Positions 7,864 to 16,492 of a DNA stretch of 64,000 bases are shown piece by piece. The notes beneath the pieces are model-generated. The model was not told where the DNA came from and ran no database searches. It worked only from the letters and a program-made list of their open reading frames with translations. The position numbers and the translations under genes were made by a program. Every line of letters begins with the position of its first letter. Position 1 is the stretch's first letter. Origin of the DNA: Streptomyces halobius (GTDB lineage: Bacteria; Actinomycetota; Actinomycetes; Streptomycetales; Streptomycetaceae); assembly GCF_023277745.1 (NCBI RefSeq), contig NZ_CP086322.1, positions 4,278,001-4,342,000 of the forward strand, read 5' to 3'.

Positions 7864-9303
7864 TCACCCCTCCATTTTGGAATTCCTATTCTTCATCAAT
7901 TCTATCAGAATTGCTGAAATTCCCTCATTTTTGTTGTGTCGGAATTCGTTGGGGTAAGGCATGTTGAACTCGTTCTTGAAAGCCTCCTCGTACTCGGCCA
8001 GAGGGAAGGGACGCGGTTTGCGGCACACGGCCTTGACGGTCGCCCGGGTGGTGTCGCTGAGCTGTACGTCCTCGAAGTACCGGGACAGCAGACCCCGCAG
8101 CGACTCGGGTGTGTGGTAGCGGATGCGCTGCCACTTTCCGCGCACGAAGCGCATGTCCACGTTGTTGGAGTCGAGGAAGGACAGGCGGGTCGAGTCACGG
8201 CTGATGGAGTGGTCGGAGTTCTCGTACGCCATCTCCCGGTCGAGATTGCGGGTGCCGATGCACACCTGTCCGTCGGCCGCGCAGAGTGCATTCACCGTGA
8301 GCAGCACCCAGTGCTGGTAGTCGAGCGATGTCGTGGCGTTGATGACCGAGTCGAGGACGACCACCTCGTACAGACCCCGCTCGCGTAGCTCGCGTTCGAT
8401 GCCGCGGATCTGGCCGACGATCGTACGGATGTCGAGGGCGTACTTCCCCTTGATCGTTCGGTACGGCTCGTAGTCCTGCACCCGGTAGCCGCTGGCCCGC
8501 AGATGCCGGGCGTAGTCCCCGTGACCGGCCCCGAAGTCCACGACGCGATGCGACGTCGTCAGCCATGGCAGAGCGAGGCGCTCCCACACCTCGGACTTGT
8601 AACGGACCTTGTCCGCCTTGGCCTTCGAGGAGTGCTCGCGCAGCCGGTTGGGCTGGACGATGTGCTGGTTCCACACCGGGGCCTGGTCTTCGAGACCGGT
8701 CCAGTCGTAGACGCCGTACTCGCCGGTGAGGTCCTGGACGAGCTGGCCGGCGTCGAAGGAGGCGACGGTCCAGGCGAGGACGTCGAAGCGTTGGGCCTTG
8801 GCGACGGCCGCGTACTCGGCGTTGAGGACGATGCGGCCCTGGTCATCGATAACGACGGATCCCCACGGACCGTGCGCGGCGGTCATGAAGCCGATCGCCT
8901 GCTGGAACGGCAGGTTCTTCGACTCCTCGACTTCGATGGTCTGCCACGGGATCCAGCACCACTGGCCGATCGGCCCCGGCTCGGCGTACACGACGCTCGA
9001 TTCGGTCTCCACACGGTTGTGCAGGAGGTTGAACTTGATCTCGTCCTGCAGCCGGACCTTCTGCGGCAGGACCATCGCCGGCGTCGTCGTCTCGCCGATC
9101 GCCTTCAGCCCCTTGGTTCTCTGGTGGCCCGCGACCAGTGTCCCGTCCGCGTTCAAGATGACCGGCTTCACTACGCCGTGGCGGCGTAGCGACCCCTGGA
9201 GTCGAATGAACGACTCCTCGGACAGGCGCCTCGGGTTGTAGTCGGCGGGGCGCAGCTTGCTCAGCGGGTAGGCGGGGTCGAACCGTACGTCGAGGCTGCT
9301 CAC
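7864..9303 (-). CDS. ParB/Srx-domain and SAM-methyltransferase fusion protein
   Basis: A 479-aa protein. Residues 1-100 form a ParB/sulfiredoxin-like domain: PLSKLRPADYNPRRLSEESF, SLRRHGVVKPVILNADG and LVAGHQRTKGLKAIG (box II, GHQR for the usual GERR). A linker follows (~100-235). The C-terminal half is a class I SAM-binding fold with VVDFGAGHGDYARHLRASGY (motif I), a later Asp motif and VVLDSVINATTS. Phage ParB/Srx-methyltransferase fusions are generally thought to act in DNA modification; the target base is unknown. GTG 9303 overlaps the upstream TGA, so translation is coupled. Confidence 0.75.
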   Translation of the reverse strand: MSSLDVRFDPAYPLSKLRPADYNPRRLSEESFIRLQGSLRRHGVVKPVILNADGTLVAGHQRTKGLKAIGETTTPAMVLPQKVRLQDEIKFNLLHNRVETESSVVYAEPGPIGQWCWIPWQTIEVEESKNLPFQQAIGFMTAAHGPWGSVVIDDQGRIVLNAEYAAVAKAQRFDVLAWTVASFDAGQLVQDLTGEYGVYDWTGLEDQAPVWNQHIVQPNRLREHSSKAKADKVRYKSEVWERLALPWLTTSHRVVDFGAGHGDYARHLRASGYRVQDYEPYRTIKGKYALDIRTIVGQIRGIERELRERGLYEVVVLDSVINATTSLDYQHWVLLTVNALCAADGQVCIGTRNLDREMAYENSDHSISRDSTRLSFLDSNNVDMRFVRGKWQRIRYHTPESLRGLLSRYFEDVQLSDTTRATVKAVCRKPRPFPLAEYEEAFKNEFNMPYPNEFRHNKNEGISAILIELMKNRNSKMEG

Positions 9304-9968
9304 GCGACAGCTCCCTCTGCGGCGCGGTGCTCCTCGTTCAGGACGTGCCAGCCGAAGCCCATGTCAGAGTCGTGCGCGTCGACGAACTGCTTGTACAGGG
9401 CGTCGAGTAGTTCCACCTCGGCTTGCGTGATCCGTACGCGGGTGGATGACCACTGCATGTAGCCCCACTGGAGGTAGTCGACCGTGGCTGCCGCACCAGT
9501 GCCGGCGCCGTCGCTCGGCAGCTCGATCGGGGCGGGAAGAGCGGTATCGTCCAGGAGCTGATTCAGCTGCTGCTGGTCGTAGCCGGTGCCCTGAAGGTCG
9601 GGGAGGTCGGTGAGGATGTCGGCGAGGAGCGCGGTGTCGTATCCGGCGAGGTCGTTGGTGCGGTTGTCGACGATGACGATCTTCGCTGCTGCGTTGTCGT
9701 CGACGTCGAGCCAGGTGACGGCGATTTCGTCCCAGCCGAGTTGCTTGGCGGCTTTCAGGGTGTGGTTGCCGGCGAGGACTTCGTTGGGTCGGCCGGTCAG
9801 CGTGCCCCGGTTGACCACGATGGGACGGTACTGGCCGTTCGTGGCCAGGGATTCGGCGATGGCATCGAGGTCACCGGTGCGCGGGTTGCGGTGGTACGGG
9901 GCCAGCTCGTCGACGGGAACGGCAAGGTCCGCGAGCGAGGCTGGTATGCGAGAAGCGGCAGTGGACAC
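9300..9968 (-). CDS. ParB/Srx-domain protein (phage type)
   Basis: A 222-aa protein with an N-terminal ParB/Srx domain: VPVDELAPYHRNPRTGDLDAI, ESLATNGQYRPIVVNRG and VLAGNHTLKAAKQLGW (box II, GNHT). VDDNAAAKIVIVDNRTNDLA follows. The C-terminal third has no recognised domain but contains an ITQAEVELLDALYKQFVD helix. It lacks the HTH and dimer domains of chromosomal ParB, so it is not a partition protein. It is coupled by GTGA to the ParB-methyltransferase fusion, and both probably act in one modification pathway. Confidence 0.75.
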   Translation of the reverse strand: MSTAASRIPASLADLAVPVDELAPYHRNPRTGDLDAIAESLATNGQYRPIVVNRGTLTGRPNEVLAGNHTLKAAKQLGWDEIAVTWLDVDDNAAAKIVIVDNRTNDLAGYDTALLADILTDLPDLQGTGYDQQQLNQLLDDTALPAPIELPSDGAGTGAAATVDYLQWGYMQWSSTRVRITQAEVELLDALYKQFVDAHDSDMGFGWHVLNEEHRAAEGAVA

Positions 9969-10110
9969 GAGGCTCCAGCCCCACGCCCGCCATTGAGCCT
10001 AGGTCATCAAACGAGGCAGCCATGCTGTCCCACGCGGGCTCTCCTCACGGCCTGCCGAGCGTGATGCTGAGCAAGGGAGCGCCGTATGCGCCGTCGCTGC
10101 CTTTCTGATA

Positions 10111-12642
10111 CTAGGAGTACAGTGAGCCGAATCTCCTGAACAAAGCATCGATATCCTCGGTTTGCTCAACTTCCAGTGCGGCCTCGCGTTGGTCGGCTCG
10201 GCACAGGTTCAGCCGCGATAATCTCCCATCCTCGCCCCTCGCTACAGCATCGATACGGGCATACCGTTGTCCGTGCTCGGCAGCGTAGGCGGCCAGTGCG
10301 CGTAGCTTGTCGACGCCATCCGCAAGGTGCGTCCCGTGTGGGTCTACGATCGATATCGACACTCCGCCATCCGGGTTCCGATGGAAGAACACGAAGTCGG
10401 GGTAGACCGCCTGCCTGTGATCTGACCCATCGGTGTAGGGGATGCGGAGAGCTCGTCGCCCGCCTGTGGGGTTGCGGTACCAGCCCAACAGTGTGGGCTC
10501 AGCGAGTTCGGTGTCGAGGATCTCGCGTTCCCACCCGTTCGCCACGTGCGGATACAGCCTGTCAGCTTCGACGGCATACAAGTGGAGCGGGTCGCTTGAT
10601 GCCTTCTCGGACGGGCGAGCAGTGACCGCCTCCGGGAGGATCAAGCGCGTCTCTTCGGCACTGGCAGACTGTTCGCGCAGCTCGTCGTACTCAGCCCGGC
10701 GCGCGGCAGGCAGGGTGTCGACCCGGCGTCGGTATTTCCGGTCAAGTTCGCGGACGTATGTGGCGGCCGCCGCTTCCACAGCAACTAATGCGTCGGGGCC
10801 TTTGGTGAGGGCGATGATCTCGCCCTTCGCGGAGGCAAGGTCGGGACCGTCCTTGTGACGGCGGGCCAGGTACTCGTCCGCGGTCTGATCTGGCCACAGT
10901 CGAGCTGCCTTTCGGTACTCCCGGTCAATCCCCCGTGGGTCGAGGCGTACGGCGCGGCCCTCGGTGGCCTTTGAGTGGCCTGTGACGAGGTTATGGGCGG
11001 TCGAAACCATGCGCACCGTTGTGGCGGCTCGAACGGCCCGTTCAAGCTCTCCCGTCGCTCGTAGGGCCTCGATGCGGGAGGACATAGCACCCAGGATCAC
11101 CTCGTTCGCCTGGGCGGGGGCATCCTCATCGATGCCGTCGTAAGCGAGTAGGTGCGCCAGCTTTCGTAGGCGCGTGATGTCAGAGCGGCTCCGATGCGCG
11201 GGCCGGGTGTAGGTAGGAAGGTCCGCAGCCGCCTGCCACACTTCCTCTGCTATCTCTGGGTTTTTCAAGCAGGTTGCTAGCTCCGTCGTCGTATCAGATA
11301 CGCCGATGTCCTCCGACGGTGCCCCATCTTGGAAGGCTGATGCCACGGCGTTGACCTGAGTGGCATCGAAATGTGGCAGGAATACGGCCACCGTATTAAG
11401 CGTCTCGTCGCCGTCAATCCTTCGTGCCAGCGGGGTTCGCACCATCCGCCCGAGCAATTGGGCGATGTACGTCGCATCCCGCGCGGTGCGGAATGACAGC
11501 AGTACCTCAGCACGGGGGCAGTCCCAACCCGTTGTGATCGCTTCCTTGCACAGCACGACGCGCGCCCGGTCGTCGTCCTGGACCGCGTGCGGCTCCACGT
11601 ACCGGACAGCCGCTCCGTTGTTGATTGGGATGTGGCCATGCGTGACCCCGTCCCAGTCGCCGAAGGTATGAACAATTCCGTCCGTGGTCAGGCCGCTCCA
11701 CGCGTCCCGTAGCGATGCCACGAGATCGCTCACGTCCTTTGCGGTCACCTTCGCCTTGACTTGAATCACCAGGATGGGCAACGGCGCAGCCTCGTCATTG
11801 GCGGCAGCGTACGCTGCCCACTTGGCCTCGTAGTCGCGGACGGTACGCACTGCCTCGACGGTGAGTGCGGTGTCCGCCGCAGGGCTGTCCTGAGGATTGT
11901 GGAGAACGATGACATCCTTCACAAGGCCGGAGGCGCGCACGTCGACTACGTCCACGGCCACGGCTCGTTGGACACGTGACGGCTTCCGCGTCGCTGACAT
12001 CGCCTGGTGAAAGCGTTCCGGGGTGGCGGTAATGCCCCACACCAGCGGTACCGCCGCTCGCCCTTTGCCTTGGTCGCCGCCGATGATGCGGCTGATGATC
12101 GTCGGCCGGTCCGACCCGTTGCCGGTGCCCCTATGTGCTTCATCGATCACCACGACGAACCGGCCGCCCACACGACCTGCGGTGTTGCTGATTGTGTCCC
12201 ACAGAGACCACTTGCGTCGGTCTGTGCCGCCGCGCTCATAAAGGGAGCCACGACGCAGCTTCTGAATGTTGAGGAAAGACACCGCATTCTGGGGCAGCAG
12301 CTGGGCATCGAATGCCCCATCGATGGTCACCAGTTGAGGCCCCAGGTCCAGGCGAGACGATGCGGCGTACATCTTCCGAAGCGTCTGCACATTCAGCGAA
12401 GGGTCATCAGTGACCCACAGGACAGTAGTGCCATCGACCGCGGGATTTCCGATCTCGGGGTCACCGTGGAAGAGACGCTCGACAACGGCCGTGGCAATCA
12501 CTGTCTTTCCTGCACCCGTGGGTGCGGTCAGACACACCGCCTGATATTCGTCCGTGGCCTCGTACTCGTCACGAGCTCGCTCCATTGCCGAGAGGAGATC
12601 ATAGACGGCCGATTCTTGGTAGTCCTTGAGCGCGTACCTCAC
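10111..12642 (-). CDS. res: Type III restriction Res-like helicase-nuclease
   Basis: An 843-aa DEAD/DEAH-box protein. The N-terminal RecA lobe has the Q-like MRYALKDYQ, Walker A APTGAGKT (~40-47) and DEAH at ~167-170, then GITATPERF. The second lobe has CKEAITTGWDCPRAEVLLSFR and YIAQLLGRMVRTPLAR (motif VI). Near the C-terminus YPDFVFFHRNPDGG...ISIVDPHG marks the nuclease-like module, with VDPH where the classic motif would be (D/E)xK. GTG 12642 overlaps the mod stop. It would translocate and cut DNA with Mod. Length is slightly below the usual 900-1000 aa of Res. Confidence 0.82.
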   Translation of the reverse strand: MRYALKDYQESAVYDLLSAMERARDEYEATDEYQAVCLTAPTGAGKTVIATAVVERLFHGDPEIGNPAVDGTTVLWVTDDPSLNVQTLRKMYAASSRLDLGPQLVTIDGAFDAQLLPQNAVSFLNIQKLRRGSLYERGGTDRRKWSLWDTISNTAGRVGGRFVVVIDEAHRGTGNGSDRPTIISRIIGGDQGKGRAAVPLVWGITATPERFHQAMSATRKPSRVQRAVAVDVVDVRASGLVKDVIVLHNPQDSPAADTALTVEAVRTVRDYEAKWAAYAAANDEAAPLPILVIQVKAKVTAKDVSDLVASLRDAWSGLTTDGIVHTFGDWDGVTHGHIPINNGAAVRYVEPHAVQDDDRARVVLCKEAITTGWDCPRAEVLLSFRTARDATYIAQLLGRMVRTPLARRIDGDETLNTVAVFLPHFDATQVNAVASAFQDGAPSEDIGVSDTTTELATCLKNPEIAEEVWQAAADLPTYTRPAHRSRSDITRLRKLAHLLAYDGIDEDAPAQANEVILGAMSSRIEALRATGELERAVRAATTVRMVSTAHNLVTGHSKATEGRAVRLDPRGIDREYRKAARLWPDQTADEYLARRHKDGPDLASAKGEIIALTKGPDALVAVEAAAATYVRELDRKYRRRVDTLPAARRAEYDELREQSASAEETRLILPEAVTARPSEKASSDPLHLYAVEADRLYPHVANGWEREILDTELAEPTLLGWYRNPTGGRRALRIPYTDGSDHRQAVYPDFVFFHRNPDGGVSISIVDPHGTHLADGVDKLRALAAYAAEHGQRYARIDAVARGEDGRLSRLNLCRADQREAALEVEQTEDIDALFRRFGSLYS

Positions 12643-14792
12643 GCCGCGTCCTCCCCCGTTACGTTAGCGGTGCCAATCTCAAAACTTGTCAGGTAGTCGT
12701 CCCACAGGTGCACCGCATTTACTCCGGAGGGGAGCTGACCTGCGACCTGGGTAAACACCGCAGCTGACCTACTGACGATGAACACGCACCGCACATCAGG
12801 CCGGGCCCGTACAGCACGCACGAACGTGCGGGCCTTGCCGGTGTCGAACAGCACCCCGTACGTTCCTCCGTCGGGCAGTGCCCATCCCGACGGGTCGACT
12901 TGGCTGACTCGTGGACCGGTGGCCCCGGCTTTCAGCCACAACAGGGGAGCCACGGCCTCGAATGCCAGGCCCAGGCTCACCGCATCACGGTCAAGGTACG
13001 CAAGGCGGAAGAACTCGACATTCTCTGGAAGGCCGCCTGCGATAGCTGTCCCGTCCAGATAGGTGCCCGCGACGGGCTCCCCCTGTGGGGTTTGGCCGGC
13101 GAGGGCCGCCCGGATTCGTGGCCACGTGATGTTCTCGGCGATCCCCTGGGCCTCCCACTCGGCGTTACCTGGGAGGTACCCTGCTTTGCGCAGAGCGGCG
13201 GCCTGGTCAGGACCTACTTCATTGTTCGTCACAAGGATGAACTTTCGGCTGCCGTCGTCCTCTGCGTTCAGCTTGGCGACCGCGTGTCCCGTTGTGCCTG
13301 AGCCGGCGAAGAAATCGAGTACGACTGCGTCGGGCTTGTCGCCCACCGCGATGCGCAAGGCATCCATCACGGCGTATAGAGACTTGGGAAACGGGAACGG
13401 CCGTCCGGTTAGGGACTTGACTAGTTCGGTCCCGTATTTTCCGGCGCTATGTGCAAGACGGTTCCACACGGTCTTAGCAGTGCGGATCCGGGGGGTTCCG
13501 TTGTACTCAACCTGCATGACGCCGTTGGCGTCGTGGCCTGTGAGTAGAAGTTCCCCGGTATCGATCATTCGCACCAGGCGGTCGGGGAGGTATGACACCG
13601 ACCAGCGGTCCCGCTTGGCGTTGTACTGGCCGACGCGAATGTGTCCGTCCTTAAGCTTGCGAAGGAAGGTCTCACGACGCATGCGCCAAATGCCCTCTGC
13701 GCCATCGGTCTTCAGCGGCCAGAGGGAGATCAGCCCAGGCGGGGTCAGGACAGTGCGCCAGTCCTCATCGCGTGCAAGCGGTTCTCCTGCTCCCACGATG
13801 TGACGGGCCTCGGGGTCCAGGTACAACGGGTAGAACCACGTCGGCACGGCTTCGCGCGAGGAGTTTGAGTTGACCCCTCCACGTAACAGGCGTTCCCAGC
13901 GGACCTTTTGCTGGGTTTCTGCCTGGTCTTCGGGCGGGTCGTCGGTTGCCTTCGCTGGATCCGCAAGCAGATCGTCGGCCACCCTGGCCGGCGCCGCATC
14001 GCCGATGAAAACGAAGAAGGCGAACTCTTCGACTCTGGTCAGCTCCGCTGCCCGGGGTGACCCATTGGGGTTCATCACGATCGTGACCATCTGGCGAACC
14101 GCAGTCGGAAAGATCTGCTCCAGCAGGCAACCGAGGTGGTGGACTTCCTTCGCATCGATGGTCACGATCAGAACCGAAGATGCAGGGTTGAGCAGGTCGC
14201 GCGCAAGTAACAACCGGCGTTCCATGAACGCGAGCCACTTGCTGTGACGGTAGGCGTCCTGTCCGTCTACGTAATCGTTGTTGTACCGCCAGTCACGCGC
14301 CCCGGTGTTGTACGGCGGATCGATGTAGATGCAGTCGATGGCGCGTCGGTGCGTGTAGCGGAGGGCTTCTAGCGCATGGTGATTCTCTGCGTTGATCACC
14401 GCGTGCCACGGATGGTCAGCCGGGCCGTTCTCGGTGCGGTCCACGGAGATGAGTCCGGGATAGAGCGGCTCACCGAACACGGCGACCGGCGTGAGGTCGG
14501 CGACCGGTACGGCTAACTCGTCATCGGGGGTTTCAGCATCGGTTGTAATGTACGCCGTTCCCGCCTCAACAGCCGTCACCTGATATGTGATCCGGTCGTC
14601 GGGGCGGTCACGGTGGATCACCCGCGCGCCTGCCACGATCGGCGTACCGGGTAAGGCGGTGTGTTCTGGCAAGTGCCGTTCGAAGAAGATGCCGAACCGT
14701 TGCCGATCCCGGATGCGCGCCAGCTCGGCACGTATGACCTGGGCGGCGTCTTGGTCAGCGAGGTTGCTTAAGACGTCGTCGATGTAGGCCAT
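12639..14792 (-). CDS. mod: Type III DNA methyltransferase (Mod-like)
   Basis: A 717-aa N6-adenine/N4-cytosine DNA methyltransferase. IDCIYIDPPYNTG (DPPY at ~158-161) comes before VLDFFAGSGTTGHAV (~505-520), the beta-class motif order typical of type III Mod. The central region between them probably recognises the target. It is the first gene of a mod-res operon, overlapping res by 4 bp. The C-terminal 150 residues end in a Rossmann-like stretch (VRCVFIVSRSAAVFTQVA) of unknown role. The target sequence cannot be read from the gene. Confidence 0.87.
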   Translation of the reverse strand: MAYIDDVLSNLADQDAAQVIRAELARIRDRQRFGIFFERHLPEHTALPGTPIVAGARVIHRDRPDDRITYQVTAVEAGTAYITTDAETPDDELAVPVADLTPVAVFGEPLYPGLISVDRTENGPADHPWHAVINAENHHALEALRYTHRRAIDCIYIDPPYNTGARDWRYNNDYVDGQDAYRHSKWLAFMERRLLLARDLLNPASSVLIVTIDAKEVHHLGCLLEQIFPTAVRQMVTIVMNPNGSPRAAELTRVEEFAFFVFIGDAAPARVADDLLADPAKATDDPPEDQAETQQKVRWERLLRGGVNSNSSREAVPTWFYPLYLDPEARHIVGAGEPLARDEDWRTVLTPPGLISLWPLKTDGAEGIWRMRRETFLRKLKDGHIRVGQYNAKRDRWSVSYLPDRLVRMIDTGELLLTGHDANGVMQVEYNGTPRIRTAKTVWNRLAHSAGKYGTELVKSLTGRPFPFPKSLYAVMDALRIAVGDKPDAVVLDFFAGSGTTGHAVAKLNAEDDGSRKFILVTNNEVGPDQAAALRKAGYLPGNAEWEAQGIAENITWPRIRAALAGQTPQGEPVAGTYLDGTAIAGGLPENVEFFRLAYLDRDAVSLGLAFEAVAPLLWLKAGATGPRVSQVDPSGWALPDGGTYGVLFDTGKARTFVRAVRARPDVRCVFIVSRSAAVFTQVAGQLPSGVNAVHLWDDYLTSFEIGTANVTGEDAA

Positions 14793-15022
14793 ACCGGTGG
14801 GTCCCCCTGCGTCTGACTATCTCATAGCCTTGGCGGCTCGGAGGGGCCATGTTAAAAGATCGTCATATGGCTTTGGCAACAGGCTACTTGATCCAACCAC
14901 GGGGTTGCGGCGGTGGCCTGAGAGTGCCGGGTGGTGCCCTGCTGGGAGCCGCGGACTCGACAAGCTTGGACACCACGCCAGGCTCGCTGCGTGGTCGTCG
15001 GCGTAGAGTGCCGTGCAATGCA
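14793..15022 (-). promoter_or_regulatory. Probable mod-res promoter region
   Basis: 230 bp without a gene between the mod start and the IS element. On the minus strand TTGCCA is followed 17-18 bp later by TTAACA, a plausible but weak promoter. Apart from the IS target site nothing else is seen. Confidence 0.3.
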
Positions 15023-15026
15023 CTAG

Positions 15027-16468
15027 TAGGGCTTGGTCAGGTGCAGTTGTCGGTGGCGTGTCCAGATGATCGGTTGTTGCGTTGATCGGTTGTGACGCCT
15101 GAGGAGTTGGCTGCGGTCCGGTGTGATCTGGAGGATTTCGCGGCGGATGTGTTCGAGCCGTTCGCGCGTGCGGATCAGCGTCGGTGGGGATCGGTGTATC
15201 TGCGCGGGCTGCTGACGGGCGGCGGGCGCAAGTCGGTCGAGCCGATGGCCGCCCGGCTTGGTGAGGACGGGAACCGGCAGGCTCTGGCCCACTTCATCAC
15301 CTCCAGCCCGTGGGACCCGGCCCATGTGCGAGCCCGGCTCGCCTGGAGGATGCAGCACGCCATCGGGCCGGCCGCGTTGATCATCGATGACACAGGGTTT
15401 CTCAAGGATGGAGAGGCGTCGGCGTGCGTGTCGCGGCAGTACACCGGCACCGCGGGCAAGGTAACCAACTGCCAGGCCGGCGTCTCGCTGCACCTGGCCG
15501 CCGACCATGCTTCGGCCGCGGTCGACTGGCGCCTGTTCCTCCCGGAGACCTGGGACCCAGGCTCGCCGAAGGCCGATCCCGCCAAGGTCGGCTGCCGCGT
15601 GAAGTGCGGCATTCCCGCCGACATCGGCCATGTCGAGAAGTGGCAGCTGGCCCTGGACATGGTCGACGAGACGCGGTCGTGGGGCCTGGACGTACCGCTG
15701 GCCGTCGCCGACGGCGGATACGGGGACACCGCCGCCTTCCGGCTCGGCCTGGAAGAACGCGGACTGCACTACGTGGTGGGCATCTCCACCACCGTGACCG
15801 CCCAGCCGGAAGACGCACAGCCGCACACCCCGCCCTACAGCGGGCGGGGCCGCCGCCCGGTGGCCGCCTATCCTGATCCGCCCAGGAGCGTGAAAGAGCT
15901 CGTCATCGAGGCCGGACGGATGACAGCCCGGCCTGTGCAATGGCGCGAGGGCTCCCGGCCCGGCACCGGCCGCAGCGGGTTCAAGCGCATGTACTCCCGC
16001 TTCGTCGCGTTGCGCGTCCGGCCCGCCGGACGGGAGATCCGCAAGGCGGTCAACGGGCCCGACCTGCCCGCGTGCTGGCTGCTGGCCGAATGGCCTGCCG
16101 ACCAGGAAGGACCAGTCCAGTTCTGGCTCTCCAACCTGCCCTCCGATACCCCGCTCACCACACTCGTGCGGCTGGCGAAGCTGCGGTGGCGCATCGAGCA
16201 TGACTACCGCGAGATGAAACAGGCCCTGGGCCTGGCCCACTTCGAGGGCCGCACCTGGAACGGCTGGCACCACCACGTCACCCTCGTCTCCGCCGCCCAC
16301 GCCTTCTGCACCCTCCAGCGACTGGCCCGAGCCCCAAAAGAAACGGCGCCGGCCTGAGCCTCTACCAGGTAGTCCGCGAGTTACAGACGCTCCTCGCGGT
16401 CTGGGCCGGCGCCTGCCCCACCTGTCACCGCGACATACCCACACCCACACCAACCTGACCAAGCCCTA
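15027..16468 (+). mobile_element. Complete IS701-family insertion sequence, 1442 bp
   Basis: Both ends can be read exactly. The left end is TAGGGCTTGGTCAGGTGCAG and the right end inverted is TAGGGCTTGGTCAGGTTGGT, giving 16 perfectly matched terminal bases. CTAG direct repeats flank it at 15023-15026 and 16469-16472, the target duplication known for IS701. One transposase lies inside. Intact ends and duplication suggest a recent insertion, 20 bp past the bacteriocin permease stop, so no visible gene is broken. Confidence 0.93.
15092..16357 (+). CDS. IS701-family transposase
   Basis: A 421-aa DDE transposase: AALIIDDTGFLKDGEASACV (first Asp), SRQYTGTAGKVTNCQAGVSL, LAVADGGYGDTAAFR (second Asp) and LRWRIEHDYREMKQALGLAHFEGR (Glu). 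Length and motif order are standard for the family. The start is GTG 15092; an upstream in-frame start is not visible. It is the only gene of the element. Confidence 0.93.
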   Translation: MTPEELAAVRCDLEDFAADVFEPFARADQRRWGSVYLRGLLTGGGRKSVEPMAARLGEDGNRQALAHFITSSPWDPAHVRARLAWRMQHAIGPAALIIDDTGFLKDGEASACVSRQYTGTAGKVTNCQAGVSLHLAADHASAAVDWRLFLPETWDPGSPKADPAKVGCRVKCGIPADIGHVEKWQLALDMVDETRSWGLDVPLAVADGGYGDTAAFRLGLEERGLHYVVGISTTVTAQPEDAQPHTPPYSGRGRRPVAAYPDPPRSVKELVIEAGRMTARPVQWREGSRPGTGRSGFKRMYSRFVALRVRPAGREIRKAVNGPDLPACWLLAEWPADQEGPVQFWLSNLPSDTPLTTLVRLAKLRWRIEHDYREMKQALGLAHFEGRTWNGWHHHVTLVSAAHAFCTLQRLARAPKETAPA

Positions 16469-16492
16469 CTAGGGATTCAGCCGTCCTTGGGG

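Noticed and set aside
9300..9968. Chromosome-partition ParB for the ParB/Srx protein
   Set aside because: The box II reads GNHT rather than GERR, and the HTH and dimer domains are missing. Phage-type ParB/Srx is more fitting.
15023..16462. A 479-codon minus-strand frame over the IS
   Set aside because: It is the antisense of the transposase and crosses the IS end.
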